The notes: a model not told the origin generated them from the letters alone. Numbered from the stretch's first letter, positions 1 to 29,121 are shown. The stretch is 64,000 nucleotides of DNA from Muricea muricata (GCA_963855995.1 OY979719.1:18757312-18821311); one strand, 5' to 3'. Numbers and translations are program-made.

Positions 1-1102
1 AAAATTTTACCGCAATTCTCATACTTATTTAACCGAAACGCCTTCATTTGCATGGTACGTCGCAGCTGCTCTCAAACTACTTCCGGTAATTTGCTCTAGT
101 GAACACAAACAATGGCTTGATTGTTCCATTAATTCTGTTTGCCAAAACAAACCCGAAAGCATTAAGATACTTATTATATTAATAGTCAAAGAAGATTCTC
201 ATTATAATGTCAAATTGTATATATTACTTTGGAAAACAAAGCATTTTGTATTCCCTTGGGAATTAAAAACGCTCAAAAAAATATAAACAATACTATCAAT
301 GACGTTCAGTACGAAACAATGAAATCGTATGTTCCCTTGGGAATTTGCAAAAAATGTGGAATCTTATTTCCTCGTTGTTTTAAACTTTTGCCGTGTAAAT
401 TTATGATTTATTTACCTTAATTTTCTTTAACCAATTTTCTGCTTTTTTCGTTTTTCTCGAAGGGAGACAACGATATAAAATTTACGTAAATCCTCTTTGA
501 TTATTAAATAATAAGTATCTTGCTTTCTACTAACTTGTAAATTACCACTACTCTCTATTACAATGTCGCGTCTTCTCATTCGTGTGGATTGTTATTGTTT
601 TGTGGCCAATGTCATCAAGGATCGTTCATTCTGATCTTTCTCTCTTGAATTTCTTCGCACCCCATCACCTTTGGAAGTGAAAGAATAATGCGAGTGAATT
701 TTAAATTACTTTAAACAAAAAAAATTCTGTTTATGTCGCCGATTTTGAACAGCAGACGAAATTACTGCTCCTGTTTACGACTAGTTCTTTAATAAAATTG
801 TGGTGTGATAATTCGCGTTAAGCATTCGTGCCAACTATTTCTTAACATTCAACCATTTACAATTGAAAATTATTAGAAGATAACTCCAGCTTTGTGTGAA
901 AAACGTTCACCAACCGACGGTTTTGGTGCCATTCTAAGCAATTTCTTCTTTTTGAAAAGATTTTATTCAAAGTGAAGGACTTTAGAGACTCATAAATCAT
1001 AAAATTACTTTTGATATGCATCAATTTCCATATGGCTCAATTTCCAAACAAAGTTCCCAAAAGTTCCCGAAATAAGAAAAACCAATTAAATTCGTCTTTC
1101 TT
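1..1102. other. Intergenic, no gene seen
   Basis: AT-rich sequence with only short open frames. The longest, at 229-420, contains two copies of a short CCCTTGGGAATT-type motif about 75 bases apart and does not resemble a known protein. I see no exon with convincing splice sites and no RNA gene. Confidence 0.5.
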
Positions 1103-1305
1103 CAGTGGCGGATCCAGCGTAAGTCAAAATAAATTATCGCAGTTCAATTTTAAATTCAAAATAACTTTATAACAAGGTCATAGGTTATGAATTTCAAAAG
1201 AATAAAATCTAACCAATGAAGTTGCTTTGAAGGTATTTTGAAATGTAAATATATCCTAGAATGAGCTGTGGTAATTTATTTTGACTTACCCTAGATCCGC
1301 CACTG
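1103..1305. mobile_element. hAT-like MITE, copy 1
   Basis: A 203-bp non-autonomous DNA element. It starts CAGTGGCGGATCCAG and ends CTAGATCCGCCACTG, giving about 15-bp terminal inverted repeats of hAT type. The 8 bases on each side (TCTTTCTT and ATTTTCTT) match at 6 of 8 positions, as expected for a decayed 8-bp hAT target duplication. The interior has no coding capacity and is nearly identical to the copy at 56971-57172. A third, truncated end with the same terminus lies at about 26874-26901. Confidence 0.8.
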
Positions 1306-1671
1306 ATTTTCTTGTATAAGTTCGAGGAATTTGACTGGTTGTTCTTATTTTAGGAATTTTATATGGAAATTAAACTTTTATATTTCGGTACATTTTTCGC
1401 ACCAACCGCGCCGAAGGAAACAATAAAAAGAGACTGGACTTGAAAGGTAATTTAGTTTCAAAAGTGGCGACCAAGTTATTGTTTCAGTTTATAGTAGGCC
1501 GTGGGCGGAGGTCAAATCGTTTCGTTCCATAAACCCCATCGGGGAAATACATTTTGTGTGACTTAATATGTAGAATATGTGTATTTGATCGTCAGAAAAG
1601 TTCCCAGGAAATAAACACTTGCCCAATACCGAGAAAATTGATGATCAGAGATTGTCCTCTAATAAGCTATA

Positions 1672-2384
1672 CAGGGTGCATAAAAAAGTAGACAAATCTG
1701 AAATCGCTCTCTATTTCGTGAAGCGCCACAATGTGCGATGTTTTTTATTAAAATAGATTGTTTTGGTATAGATTGAACAAATTAGAATAAACAAAAAAAA
1801 ACTTAAGTACCCAGAGGTTGTGTCTTTTACGACAAGTTAAATATGCCTTGTTCTTAAAACTAATTTAACCCAGTGGGTGTAAGCTTTATCGGGTGTTGTA
1901 CAAAACTTCAGAAAATTTGTTTGAGTCTAAGCCGTTCGAAACGTCGCGCGAACTTCCACATTCTTTGCTACATGAGCTTTGTTAAGCTTTGTGGAAACAC
2001 CACGTAAATTTATTATTGCAGAGCTTTCGATCCGTAAGCTCGGATCTTCATCAGTGCTATATTATTATAGCACTGATGAAGATCCAAGCTTACGGATCGA
2101 AAGCTCTGCAATAATAAATTTACGTGGTGTTTCCACAAAGCTTAACAAGTATATTGTATTCACCATGCAAACGTACAAGAAACTTATAACATGAGCTTTG
2201 TGTATGCTTAATTTATGCATTTACCAAATTTGCATAAAACTCCCAAGGGACTTTTAATAGAAATTCAAATCAAAATTTTTTTAATTATTCTTCACCCTAA
2301 ATATCTAAGTAATCTATATTGATAAAAAACTTCATCGCGGGGTTGAGAGCCGTTTTAAAATCGTCTACTTCTTTATACACCCTG
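1672..2384. mobile_element. Tc1/mariner-like non-autonomous element
   Basis: Inverted termini read CAGGGTGCATAAAAAAGTAG on the left and, reverse-complemented, CAGGGTGTATAAAGAAGTAG on the right. Each is bordered by TA, the target duplication expected of Tc1/mariner elements. No transposase frame is visible inside. A separate palindromic element (1981-2146) sits within it and must have inserted later. Superfamily assignment rests on the termini and the TA only. Confidence 0.6.
1981..2146. mobile_element. Palindromic foldback MITE, copy 1 (nested)
   Basis: A 166-bp almost perfect palindrome centred near 2063. The arms begin GTTAAGCTTTGTGGAAACAC and contain CGATCCGTAAGCT; the two halves differ at very few positions. 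An open frame crosses it, but only as a by-product of the palindrome. Related copies lie at 21291-21466 and 62479-62670, with degraded pieces near 36175-36217 and 60055-60160. It is inserted inside the TA-flanked element at 1672-2384. Confidence 0.8.
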
Positions 2385-2386
2385 TA

Positions 2387-3943
2387 TTGCATAAATTATA
2401 GCAAAAATGTGAAATTTTAATTTCAGTCCCCACAAAAAATGACTGGCATCGTCGGGAAGCTAAGAAAAAACTAAATATGCAGTCGTGGCAATATTTTACC
2501 AATATATTTTACCAATATTTACCGAAAATATTTTACCAATTCATTTCAAGTTTAGCAGTTCTCTGATCAATTCCTCCTGTGATTCCTCAAGTTTTGAAAA
2601 TTTCGTTAAAATGTTCAAAACTGTTTTCAGAATACTCACGAAGAAGAAATCTTATATGCAGTATTTTCTTAGCTTTCTGATGCTGCAAGTCATTTTTATC
2701 CAGATTTTTGGTATAACTGACCTCAAAATTACGCATTTTTTGTTGTGGTTTATGTAATACAAGGCAACATTCACTAATCACCCATTTTCTCAGGATTGAG
2801 CATTTTGTTTTGCTTGGGAACTTTTTTGGTGATCAAATACACATACATCTACACATAGATCTTACGCATAAGTTGTGATTGAGAATCTATCCCGGGAAAC
2901 AGAAATGTACGCATTGTTATTGGTCACTCCAGTTAATTACCAAATGGGATTACAACAGATTTTTAATAAATTCACGACAGTGATGAAATGCGATCGGCAA
3001 TCTGATTCGTTTCGTGTTTGCTGAATTTTTCTTAAAATTTTACAAGGGTGACATTGAGAACATAAAATTCTAGTCTTTTGAACTGTGAAATAATTATTTC
3101 GGTGTGCTAAATATTGATCGCCCTAGACCAAAAGTACGATTACGTTTTTTACTATACACTCTGTATAGAGTTCACCGACACGACCCTAGGTCTTGCTGTC
3201 CAACATTATTTTACTTCATTTAAGTTATATTTTTACCCTCAACTTACATTTCTAAACCTTGAATATGTTGGCTTTGACCGGTCGTTTCACGGTGCATTCT
3301 CTAGCTGTTTTCTTCGTTACAACCTCTTAGGTCCTTTTTCAAAGAAAATATTTGGGAAAAATATCGATTAATGTGGGGTGGAAGTATTTAAAGAAGTTAT
3401 GTGTATGTTAAGGTAACATTTCACGTGCGCAATGATCGTTAACGGAATATGGCAAGAAATTTCGAAAGAATGTCTTGTTCGAAAGAAATTTAGGAGCGAA
3501 AGAATTACCTAGAAAAGTATTATACACTTTGCTTAAATGTTGTTCACTTCTTGAGATATTTTGATTTAAAATAATCTTATATAGGCCATCCGCCATCTTA
3601 GCTTATTTTGGATATGCATGTTACGCCACAAACATGACGCGAAATTATAGATTCGTGTTTATTTTCAACACCATATTAAGCGGCAACATTTTGAGCATCT
3701 AACCCAGCTTGTGACGTCATTAATTACTAAGAGCCTTTGCTCGAAACGCCGAACTTTGTTTGTATCGTTTCAGATAGTGAAAGATCCTATGTTTTTCTGT
3801 GCTTTTGATTGCGCTACAGACACTGGCAACGTTAGTCAGAGATGTGACTTTGTGCTATCATATCCATTAAGTAGCAAAATTTGGCAGAGGTTCACGGAGC
3901 AAATAATAAAAAGTAGAACTGACAAAGAAAATTGCTTACTTTC
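2387..3943. other. Intergenic with a partial inverted-repeat element
   Basis: No gene recognised. The stretch at about 2500-2625 resembles one arm of the palindromic element at 31856-32144, sharing its order of short blocks (interrupted ATTTGAC/TTACCAATTCATTT, a CAGTTC-CTCTGAT-like block, then TTAAAATGTTCA), so it is a half copy of that family. The open frames at 3114-3371 and 3711-3986 show no family resemblance. Confidence 0.4.
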
Positions 3944-6900
3944 AATCAATCTTTGGATTGTCGTGTCTTCGATTGGTGTTGCTTGATCATGCAGTTTATC
4001 TGGTTGGCACTCTTTCCTCATAGAACATCATGTCGGTTCAGAAGGTAACAAGTTCGTTCATATCCCGTTAGCCATGGTAAGATAAAGAGAAAAATTAATG
4101 TTACAAAATATTTCAGAATATTTGAAACTATAGTAGACGAAAATTTGATTGTAAATGATTTTTGACAAACCGTACATTGCGATAGTATTTTCATTTTTAC
4201 ATCTGATGGACACGGCTAGCAATTCACTTATTAGGTCGATGCCAATTCTTTCCCATCTTGTTTTATCTTTGCTTGGTGTATTCTCTTTCTCAGTTGGCAC
4301 CTCTTTTGAAATCCTTTGAAAAATAAACGATCACCATATTTAGAAAACTATTTACAAGATAAGCAAAGTATCTTAATAAGTATTAGAGAGCACTAAGTGC
4401 TTATAATAGGCGTTGCATATCACAGAGGGTAGTTGACGGACAAAACTCCTGGGTCAATGAAACCCGCGGACAATTGTAGGCGTTCTTGGGAGGTATCACG
4501 GTCAAATAATTTTTTGTTTTTAAAGCAAAATCTGCATAAATAGAATGCTGGTTGCTTTGTCGTGGGGACTATATATTTTATTTAGAAATTTTAAAGAAAC
4601 TGAAAAAGTATTTGACCGCACACGTTGGCAGACTAAAACGGGCGCCCAAAAATGCCCACAATTTCCTAAATCTGGGTTACACTTTTTGATTACGTAAATG
4701 ACTTGAAAGATAATAAGAGAATAATGAAAAACTAAATGGTTTTCTGTTCAAGATAGCGTCACACATGCGCGCGTGATGTTAAGATATTTGGGGAAAACTA
4801 AAGGTAACATCCCAAGAAGATGGATCACGCTATCCCGCCCAGGAACCTATTTAGTGACTGTTGTGTGAAATAATTGAGAGAGAAATGATTAAGTGAAATG
4901 CCAGAGAATTTAAACTTCTCGTGTAGGATTGTTTGACCCTGCACAGTAATGATCAAGTGGCACAATCGTCACAGCTAACAAATGTCACCTCTGAGGTCGT
5001 GAGTTCAATCCCCACTTCAGACTCGTGACACCCATGCAAGGAGTTAGTCAACGCTCTGCCGACAGTCGTAGGTTTGCACCGGGTACTCCGGTGTTTACAG
5101 GGTGCATGCTTGCAATTGTAAAATATCAGTAATCAACGGAACCCGGGCAATTAACTATAGGACTGTTAACGACTGGGAGGAATTAAAAGTAAATGAATAA
5201 GTGTGTATTTCACTATAGTTATCATATAAATGTAATGGTCAAGCTGAATGAATAAATATACAGTAACTAAGTCAAACGAAAAATTTACAATTACAAGAGG
5301 GATACTTGAGGAAAGCCGGATAAAGATTGAAGTGGTGTTAAAGAAGGGTGTGCTACCCTAGGACGGGTACTCGGGGAAACAATGGGGTAAACAGGAGAAA
5401 AAATGAGTTGGAGTAAAGAAAGGGGACATTCCATATCGAATTTAAACCAGAGTCTATAGTGCAAGGATCAAGAAATTCAGATTTGCTGCTCAAATCAAAG
5501 GCAGTTTAAAGCTCATATAAACACTTGGTGAGTCAGACTTGGCCCTAGCTTGGAATCGCCTTTGAATTTAAAATAGAAATCTGAATTTCGATGTTTCGTG
5601 TGTAGAGCGCATTCTATCAGTGGACTGAAGGGGTTTTGAAGAAAACGAAAAAGGAAAGTAAAAATTAAAGTAAGTTTTCCTAAAGTTTATAAAGAATAAT
5701 GAAGAAACTATCGATGCAGCACTTCATAAATTATGATAATCATCATTGTAAGCTCTCTATTAATCTGCACAGGGTGGGTGTGTTCTTACTGGAGAGGAAA
5801 GATTTAAAAGAGAGATAGTTTGTTCAGTATTACTTGGATTTCCAAACATAATTTTAATCGTATAAAGAACGTTAAGAAAGAAGCTTCACCAAATCGCTCG
5901 CATGGGGGGGGGGGGGGGGAGGGAGGGGGGCCAATAGAGAATTTGCAATGATGGATATAACGTACAATCCGGGTGAAATTTATTTGGACGCTCAACGCGC
6001 ACGCACAAAATACTTCAGTTCATGTTCACCCCTTGTGCAATTCATGCCCCCATTCCCCCCAACCAATGCTGAAATGAAAGCCGAGTTTCAAAATTGTCGC
6101 TCTCATATCCACATACAACATTGGGGGGGGGGGGGGAGGGGTTAACCAAAATATAGATAATATTTAATAGGAAATCATGAAAATAGTTTAAGAGTTGCAC
6201 CGTCCATATGCTTTTTGGCCTGGATTGTAGATATATAAAGATAGATATAACTTCATTCTCCACAATGGAAATTTGAGCTACAAGCTATGGGGCCGTGAAT
6301 TAACCCTAGTAAGTGTAATATTTGGTTTTCTTACCACTAAATCCTCTTTAAAGTTCTTTGTGGCTGTGTCATTTGGCATCACAGTTTTCACGTGTTTGTC
6401 TCACAATAACTCTGGAATATCTATAATGCAAAGTTCAATATGTAAGATATGAAACATTTCAAATCGGGGCAAGTTACTTTAATTTCTTTAACAAAATTAA
6501 TCAGCTGTAGAGCAAAATGACGCAGACTTTAGATAAAAAATTATTTTACCCCGAGAAGGTTCTGTTTTAATCGTGTCACCAGTGTTCCATTTCGAACGTT
6601 TTTCCTTACGGTCCTGCTAAAAACAGAAAAACAAACTCAGGTCGTATAGATCAGTGCATTTATCTGGATTTTAGTAAATTTTAAAAAAATCAGATTTGAA
6701 CCATGTAAGCAGACCGAATGGTTGTCAAACGAGATAACATTTAACAGCTAAAATATACGTAGACTATTTACAGAATATACTTACATGTGTAATAATCTAA
6801 TATTGTTGATATCCAACCACACTAAAGCGATTTTCGTTGAATCTTTAGATCGGAAAAGAAGACTGACGCCATTTTGATTTTGAATTTTCCTCGACGACCC

Positions 6901-6987
6901 CATATTTGACTCGCAATTTTTCCCCCATTTCTTCGTCGTTTTACCTCGAATTTTATCCAGATGTCTTCTTTGCATGTTCCTTCCCAT
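3944..6987 (-). CDS. Candidate spliced minus-strand gene, unrecognised
   Basis: Several minus-strand stretches look like exons with plausible AG...GT borders: about 6987-6945 (from an ATG in a good context, MGRNMQRRHLDKIR), 6821-6785, 6616-6550 (contains IKTEPS in one frame), 6399-6335 (contains ATKNFKEDLV), 4303-4186 (KDKTRWERIGIDLISELLAV) and about 4020-3944 (HDQATPIEDTTIQRLIE). Some neighbouring exons agree in phase (6616-6550 to 6399-6335 to 4303-4186). The upstream exons do not join cleanly in the same frame, so the model is incomplete or partly wrong. A CRE-like TGACGTCA at 7102-7109 could belong to its promoter. I do not recognise the family. It may be a real taxon-restricted gene, a decayed gene or chance. 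Confidence 0.25.
4950..5060 (+). repeat. tRNA-like SINE fragment
   Basis: Contains a B-box-like stretch (GTGAGTTCAATCCCCACTTC, about 5009-5028) preceded by a divergent tRNA-like 5' part, but no foldable tRNA. Best read as a decayed tRNA-derived SINE. It lies between candidate minus-strand exons. Confidence 0.3.
5904..6140. repeat. Paired poly-G tracts
   Basis: Two long G runs, at about 5904-5930 and 6122-6140, each followed by GGGAGGG-type sequence and separated by about 190 bases of ordinary sequence. Both are on the plus strand and could form G-quadruplexes. The length of each run is likely to be uncertain in the assembly. Confidence 0.6.
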
Positions 6988-7109
6988 TTCTATGGCATCA
7001 ACCAGCACTTTAAAGACCTTTGGAAGACTTTTTGTATCTAAATATTTTATCCAAGCGGAGAGATTTTCAACGAAGCCTTTCCTTCGAAGAGCAGCAGCAA
7101 ATGACGTCA

Positions 7110-7880
7110 GATGACCATTGTCCGCCCGGAAATACCCGTATGTATAATGTTTAATGACTATTTAGGAAGCTAAAAATATGTTTTTCTTGCGTGAATGAAG
7201 TGTTTCTGCCATAATTTCTAACTCGGATGTTTCTTGTGCTTCTTTACTTCTACTTTACTTGGTTATTTAGCCCAAAAAAACGCCTGAAAAGGGTGTTTTT
7301 GCAAATTTTTTTTATTTGGGTGCTAATGAGCAAGGAAAGACCCGTTCGAGTTTTCATTAGCAATCAACTTTTCCTCCGTGGCCGAGAGGTAAAGGTAACT
7401 GTCTTCCTGGTTGTCCACATCGCTTGACTTTGGTTTTGGGTGGATCGTCGACAGGCAAAGTTCAACTTAAAATTTAGTTCTTCACTCGCTCTGTTGGTCA
7501 ACGATCCATCCAAAACTCAAGTCAAAGATGGGCGTGGAGTGCAGGAAAACGTTAGGCAGTACCGCGAGGCCAAGGAGGCAAACGTTTGTTGCCTTGTGTT
7601 TTTAAGTAATATTTAAGCAAATTTCCTTAGCTTGACTGTTGGGGGCAGGTCTGTTGGGTCGGTGCATTGAAGACTTCTCGCCGTTATTTCCCTTCGTTCA
7701 AGAAGACAAGTTGTCTTCTTCGAGAAATAGCGACGAGAAGACTTCAAGGCACCACTAAACCACTACACTGTAAAACTACAGTGTAGTGGTTTAGCTGACT
7801 AAACCACTACACTGTGCCAATTACATATATGGTGGACTTCTTCTCAAAGATTACGGTAGAGAAACATGGATGCGCAAAGA
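7110..7880. other. Non-coding stretch with stacked hairpins
   Basis: No gene seen. At 7676-7746 a long imperfect hairpin is built on GAAGACTTC / AAGAAGACAAGTTGTCTTCTT. At 7755-7815 the motif CTAAACCACTACACTGT occurs once, is followed by its inverted copy (ACAGTGTAGTGGTTTAG), and is then repeated directly. These look like remnants of foldback elements. Confidence 0.5.
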
Positions 7881-8840
7881 TGCGCAAACATTTTTTTTGC
7901 GCCTTTAAAACAAGAATTTTTTTAAGGAAAGAGTCAAAGAGGATAACTCTTACTAAATCAAAGCCGTCTACTCATGTTTTAAGTTGTTTAGCTATGTTTA
8001 ACAAAGTTTGCACAACTAATATTAACTTTCTGTGGGCCGTGTCTTTCTTGATCGAGCTTTATATGCCATTGCGTTCAGTGTCCTTGATATAGGAGTCATT
8101 TATTTAATGGCCTCGGGTTTAATTCCCAAACACTGAATGGCAATCTTCAGCTCTTCCAAGATAACATTGCAACAAGATGGCACTGCGTTATCACTTTGTC
8201 TAGACACTATGTCAAACTTTAAAGCCATTAAAACAAGTGTTTTCTTTCAGGAGAGAGTCAAAGACGACAACGCTTACTAAATCAAAGCCGTGTTGTCCTG
8301 TTTTAAGTTGTTTAGCTATGTTTAACGATCTTTTATGACCAGGTCTTGTTTTATGAGCGTCGGCCATTTTTTTTTCTTGTTCAAGCTTTATATGCCATTA
8401 GGTTCAGTGTCCTTGATGTAGGAGTCATTTATTTATGGCCTTGGGTTTGATTCCCAAACACTGAATGGCAATCTTTAGCTCTTCCAAGTAATGAGATAAC
8501 ATTGCAACAAGATGGCACAGCGTTATCACTTTGCCAAGCCTATTACGCTGTAACCAATTTGTCACAACATAACTCAGGGGTAAACAGCGACAGACAAACA
8601 CATAGTATATCACATAAACGTTAACTTAGAATCTGCGATTCAGTTTTATATAAAATATGAAATAGTTGAAATGGGTATTTTTGACTGTACTGCATGGCGC
8701 CACTTGTAACTTTAGTTCGGAATTGTGAAACAACGGGGATGTAGTTAGTTTACTTGAGATATATAAAATTCAACTTTTGACTCTCTGTCGGCCGTTTTTT
8801 GTCTTGCTCGAGCTTTATATGCCATTACGTTCAGTGTCTA
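7881..8840. repeat. Degenerate tandem repeat block
   Basis: A unit of roughly 330 bp occurs twice and then partially. Markers shared between copies are AGAGTCAAAGA...CTTACTAAATCAAAGCCGT (about 7929 and 8264), GCTTTATATGCCATT (about 8056, 8387 and 8812) and CCCAAACACTGAATGGCAAT (about 8127 and 8453). The copies are clearly diverged. Reading frames within it are not protein-like. Confidence 0.65.
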
Positions 8841-8855
8841 CTAGACCACCTGTAC

Positions 8856-9984
<1,129 letters not shown>

Positions 9985-11960
9985 AAAATACACACATTAA
10001 GTAGCTTAGACAGCTAAATTGTTATGTGATTTACATGAAAAAGAGAAACAAAATCAATTATATGTATATAAGTACAATTACAGAGTTTTTGTAAAACTAC
10101 AATCTATATTAAAAATAATTAATTAAAAGTGCCCCAGAATACCAAAGCTATAGTAGTTCAATAGTTACAATATTTGAAATCCAAGAAAAAAACCATTAAT
10201 TATTGTCAAAAGCCATATTGTATTTGCGGATCGCATATACTAAAGGTCTATTGTTAAAACGTTCTGTTTTGCATTTAAAATTACAAAGTTTATTTTCATT
10301 AAGTCTCGTGTGTTTCTCCCTTACCAGACCGACAATAGGTGGCAGAAGATCGTTTAGTTTGTGGGTTGGTTGTTTCATGTCTTTTATTAAATTTACACAC
10401 ATTATATCTCTTCTGTATTCTAGAGTGTGCAAACCACATTCAGTTAATGCCTGTTTGTAAGTCTTTCTTGGACATATTATTTTCATAGCGCGCCTTTGAA
10501 TTCTCTCTGTATCTTTAGACTGTTCCTGTGTCAGGCCACCATGCCAAATTTGAGCTCCAAATTCCACAATTGATCTGATAGCCGAGATATAAAATATCTT
10601 TAAGTCTTCTCGTGGAGCATTGTACCCTTTAAGAGTTTTTAAAAAATATAACCGCTTAGCTGCCTTATACTTTACAACGTATTCCGTGTTTGATTTCCAC
10701 TTGAGGTCATCATCTATTCATAAACCGAGTAATTTATAAGAGCTAACTCTTTTAAGGACACAGTCATTTATTTTCATTGCAGGAATAACTGTTCTATCTT
10801 TTCGAAAGTCAATAATCATTTCTTTACATTTTTTTGCGTTTAATACCATTTTCTCGTTTTCTGCAAAGGTTTTTACTGACTCAATTTTCTTGGGGATGTT
10901 CCCAATTTCCATTCCAGAAACGTGATAATGAACATCTAACGCCTCCCAGCTCGTGGCATCGTCCATGAAGAGAATCGTATCACCATCCACAACAACATCC
11001 TCGTTTCCAACAACTTGTTCTATAACACTAGGTAGCATATTAATTTTAATCACAAAGGCAATTGGTCCCAATTTACTGCCCTGTGGGACGCCCCCAGTAA
11101 CATTTTCAAAATCAGATGTTTCTTTCCCAAACTGTGTGAAATGAGATCGCTCATTCAAGTACGAAGCAAACCATTTTATCAAGGCAGGTCTTACACCCAT
11201 TGATCTCATGTTTTCTAGCAATTTATTGTGATCGATGAGGTCGAAAGCCTTGCGAAAGACTATCCTAATCACTCTATGCCTTTCGTCCATTAATTTGTGC
11301 CAATTATGTAGTAAATTAACTAAGGCATTAACTGTCGATGATCGCGGTAAACCACCATATTGAGAATCCGAAATTTTCCTAGTGGTATCATCATACATCC
11401 ACTTAACTGCAAAGGTTTCTTGGATTTTTGCCAGGACACTTGTTAAAGCAATTGGTCTTAAATCTTCTGCAAGCGTACAAGGTATTGATTTTGGAATACC
11501 CGACACTTTATAATTCTTCCAAACTTTAGGAAAAGTTTTAGATTGAAAGAATTCATTGAAGATTTCGGTCAAGGGTACAGCAAAGTACTTTGCAAAGGTC
11601 TTCAAAATTTTCAGTAGTGGATCGTTAGGGCCAGGTGCTTTATTAACATTAATTTTTTGCAGTTCTTGTTGCACTTCATCGACGGTGATTAGTGGCAAAT
11701 TTTCCGCGCAATGAAGTTCTAGCCATTTTTTTCCCACTTTTGGGTAATCCTTAGTTAAGTTTGCAAAGAAATGGTTTATGAAACAAGCAGACCGTTTATC
11801 ATCCATCAACAGCCCAGTAGAGGGATCCACCATCGTTGCTTTAGCCGACTTTTTGCCAATCAAACGCTTAATGACTTTCCACCAAGATTTTAGTGTGTAA
11901 GGTGAATTGCCCTTGGTCTGGTTGAAATCACTTCGAAGTATTCTGCAAACTTTTTTAATG
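9985..11960 (-). pseudogene. 5'-truncated LINE with reverse transcriptase
   Basis: Minus-strand remains of a non-LTR retrotransposon, probably of the CR1/L2/Rex group. One frame runs from about 11955 to the stop at 10196 and includes NKAPGPNDPLLKI, the GVPQGSKLGPIAF block, an FMDD catalytic motif (TILFMDDATSW) and a C-terminal segment EFGAQIWHGGLTQEQSKDTE. One TGA stop (10718-10720) interrupts it in frame. The endonuclease and most N-terminal RT sequence are absent, and the copy begins abruptly near 11955-11960. The 3' UTR (about 10195-9985) ends at the (TTA)n array. The copy is inactive as it stands. Confidence 0.8.
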
Positions 11961-12099
11961 AAAATGAAGAAAGAAAATTGGTTAGAAAATTTTTTTCATC
12001 AAGTATAAATTACCAGTTAGGCTGGTTGAAATCACCCAGCGAATTTTTGTGGCTTATATAATATATCAGAAACCTTTACCACCAGACCAGAATGGTTTG

Positions 12100-12224
12100 G
12101 CAATGACTTTGAAATAGAGTCGAAATATCACCGTAAAACTGTTGTCTTGTTGTTAATAGCTCATATCTTGAGTTTACAAGATGTTGTTCATTGGAGTGTG
12201 TTTTTTTCTTATAATATATCAGAA
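12100..12224. mobile_element. Palindromic MITE family B, half copy
   Basis: Shares long blocks with the full palindromic copy at 25680-25871, including TGACTTTGAAATAGAGTCGA, TTGTTGTTAA and CTTGAGTTTACAAGATGTTG. Only the right half is present. It ends about 280 bp upstream of the SEC23 start codon, so it lies in the likely promoter or 5' UTR region of that gene. Confidence 0.65.
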
Positions 12225-12464
12225 TTGGTGAATCTAAGACATGATCATATAATCCATAAAAATAGAGAGAAATTATTCGCTATAGATGTGGCAATGTTTG
12301 TACAAAGTTTTATGCGCTTCTCTCTTCTCAGTTCAGTAGCAAAGTACTTGACTGGATATAAATGCCAAGCAAAATATCAAATCGTTGATCGGGAAAGCTT
12401 GGGAAATTGTTGTGGAAGCACGCGCATGTCTAGTGTGTTGAACGACGTGGCTCAAAAATTTTAA

Positions 12465-27812
<15,348 letters not shown>

Positions 27813-29121
27813 TTTCACGATCGAACTTGAAGACAGATTTTATTTTAATTACTTCATTTTCATGTTTACGATGCACAGAGAAAGTACGAATTATAATATA
27901 GGTTTATTGTGAAAATCAAATTATAAGCGCGCAAATAGAAGTATTTTATTAGTTCTGGTGTATCAGATAAGAAAAAACGCCGAAAGTCGACGTTACAAGG
28001 AACGTAAAATGAATTCGAAAGACGGTCAGAGCAGCGCACAAGCGTTTGGCGACGTTCGGATGTTTCGTCATATGCGTGCGTGTAAGATTTATGTGTGCGT
28101 GACTTTCACGCCAAATTCGTGACACTTGCCAAGGCTAAAAATAGGAGGCGGAATTTGCGGTCGAAGTGCTCACGCACGAATTTCTTTCGCTGGGCATCTC
28201 AGGCTGGTCGTGAAATGCGCCAATGAAGTGTTGAGCCATGTTCGACGTGGAGTTACAGATGTAGCTTTGGTACCGTGAATTTGATGGTATTAAGAACAGC
28301 TAACCTAGCTTACATACATTCCTTTTCACTGTTAGTGTATGTGATCAATCATCGCCTTGAAATCACAATCGAACTTTGAATTCTATTGTTTGTTAGAATC
28401 AGAGGTTTGAGGGCCACGGGTGTGTATACTACTAGTTAAGAATGGTCATAGGTGTGTATACTACTAGTTCAGAATGATCATATTAGAGAGGGTGGTAACT
28501 CATTCCTTCGACTGGGCTTGAGATAAACAATTTATGGTATAGTCACGTTTTTCGCAACAGGATCACGTTAGGTAAAAAAATCAGTAAATTGCTCAAATCG
28601 ATCCCCATGTATAATAAGCTGTGGTTTTTAACATATTTTACTGGCGTCCTAGCTTTATTCTGCTTTTAATTGTTGTCTGTAAAACAAAAAAGCTCGTGCT
28701 GTTGCACGCAATTGGAACAGTTATTTTGCAGCGCTCACCAAAACACAATCTACGTGATATAGACATCTAATATCGACCAGAAGAGCGCGCAGTTTATTTA
28801 ATTTGGTTTTAAGTACACTTTTGTTGCGATCCTCTCGAGTTTTTAGATACTTCAACACCCCCATCGGTTGTATAAATACTGTTTATTACCTTGAACAATG
28901 CTTGGTTTAGTGTGGTCAAATAAAAAGCGAAGTTCTTTGAATACCTGGAGTGCGTTGAGCGCATCGGGCCTTCTATTGCAATATTAATTAACAGTAATTG
29001 CCGTCACGTGGTTCGATCCCATCCCTCGAGAAGCTGGTTGCGGATCGAATGTGGTTGTTCCTTGTAGGCGAAGGGAGAAGTGTGTGAATGTCTTGGTAAA
29101 AAGTGTTAAATATTTTTAAGA
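27813..29121. other. SEC23 3' flank and alpha-actinin 5' flank
   Basis: No further gene seen. It should hold the SEC23 3' UTR and the alpha-actinin promoter and 5' UTR. A roughly 32-bp unit containing GTGTGTATACTACTAGTT is duplicated in tandem at about 28420-28480. A B-box-like GGTTCGATCCCATCC is at about 29011-29025. No obvious TATA box is fixed relative to a start site. Confidence 0.5.

Noticed and set aside
4990..5030. A functional tRNA gene
   Set aside because: Only a B-box-like segment is visible. No acceptor, D or anticodon arm can be formed.
11918..12033. Direct repeat CTGGTTGAAATCAC near the 5' end of the LINE as a target duplication
   Set aside because: One copy lies inside the LINE coding sequence, so it cannot flank the insertion.
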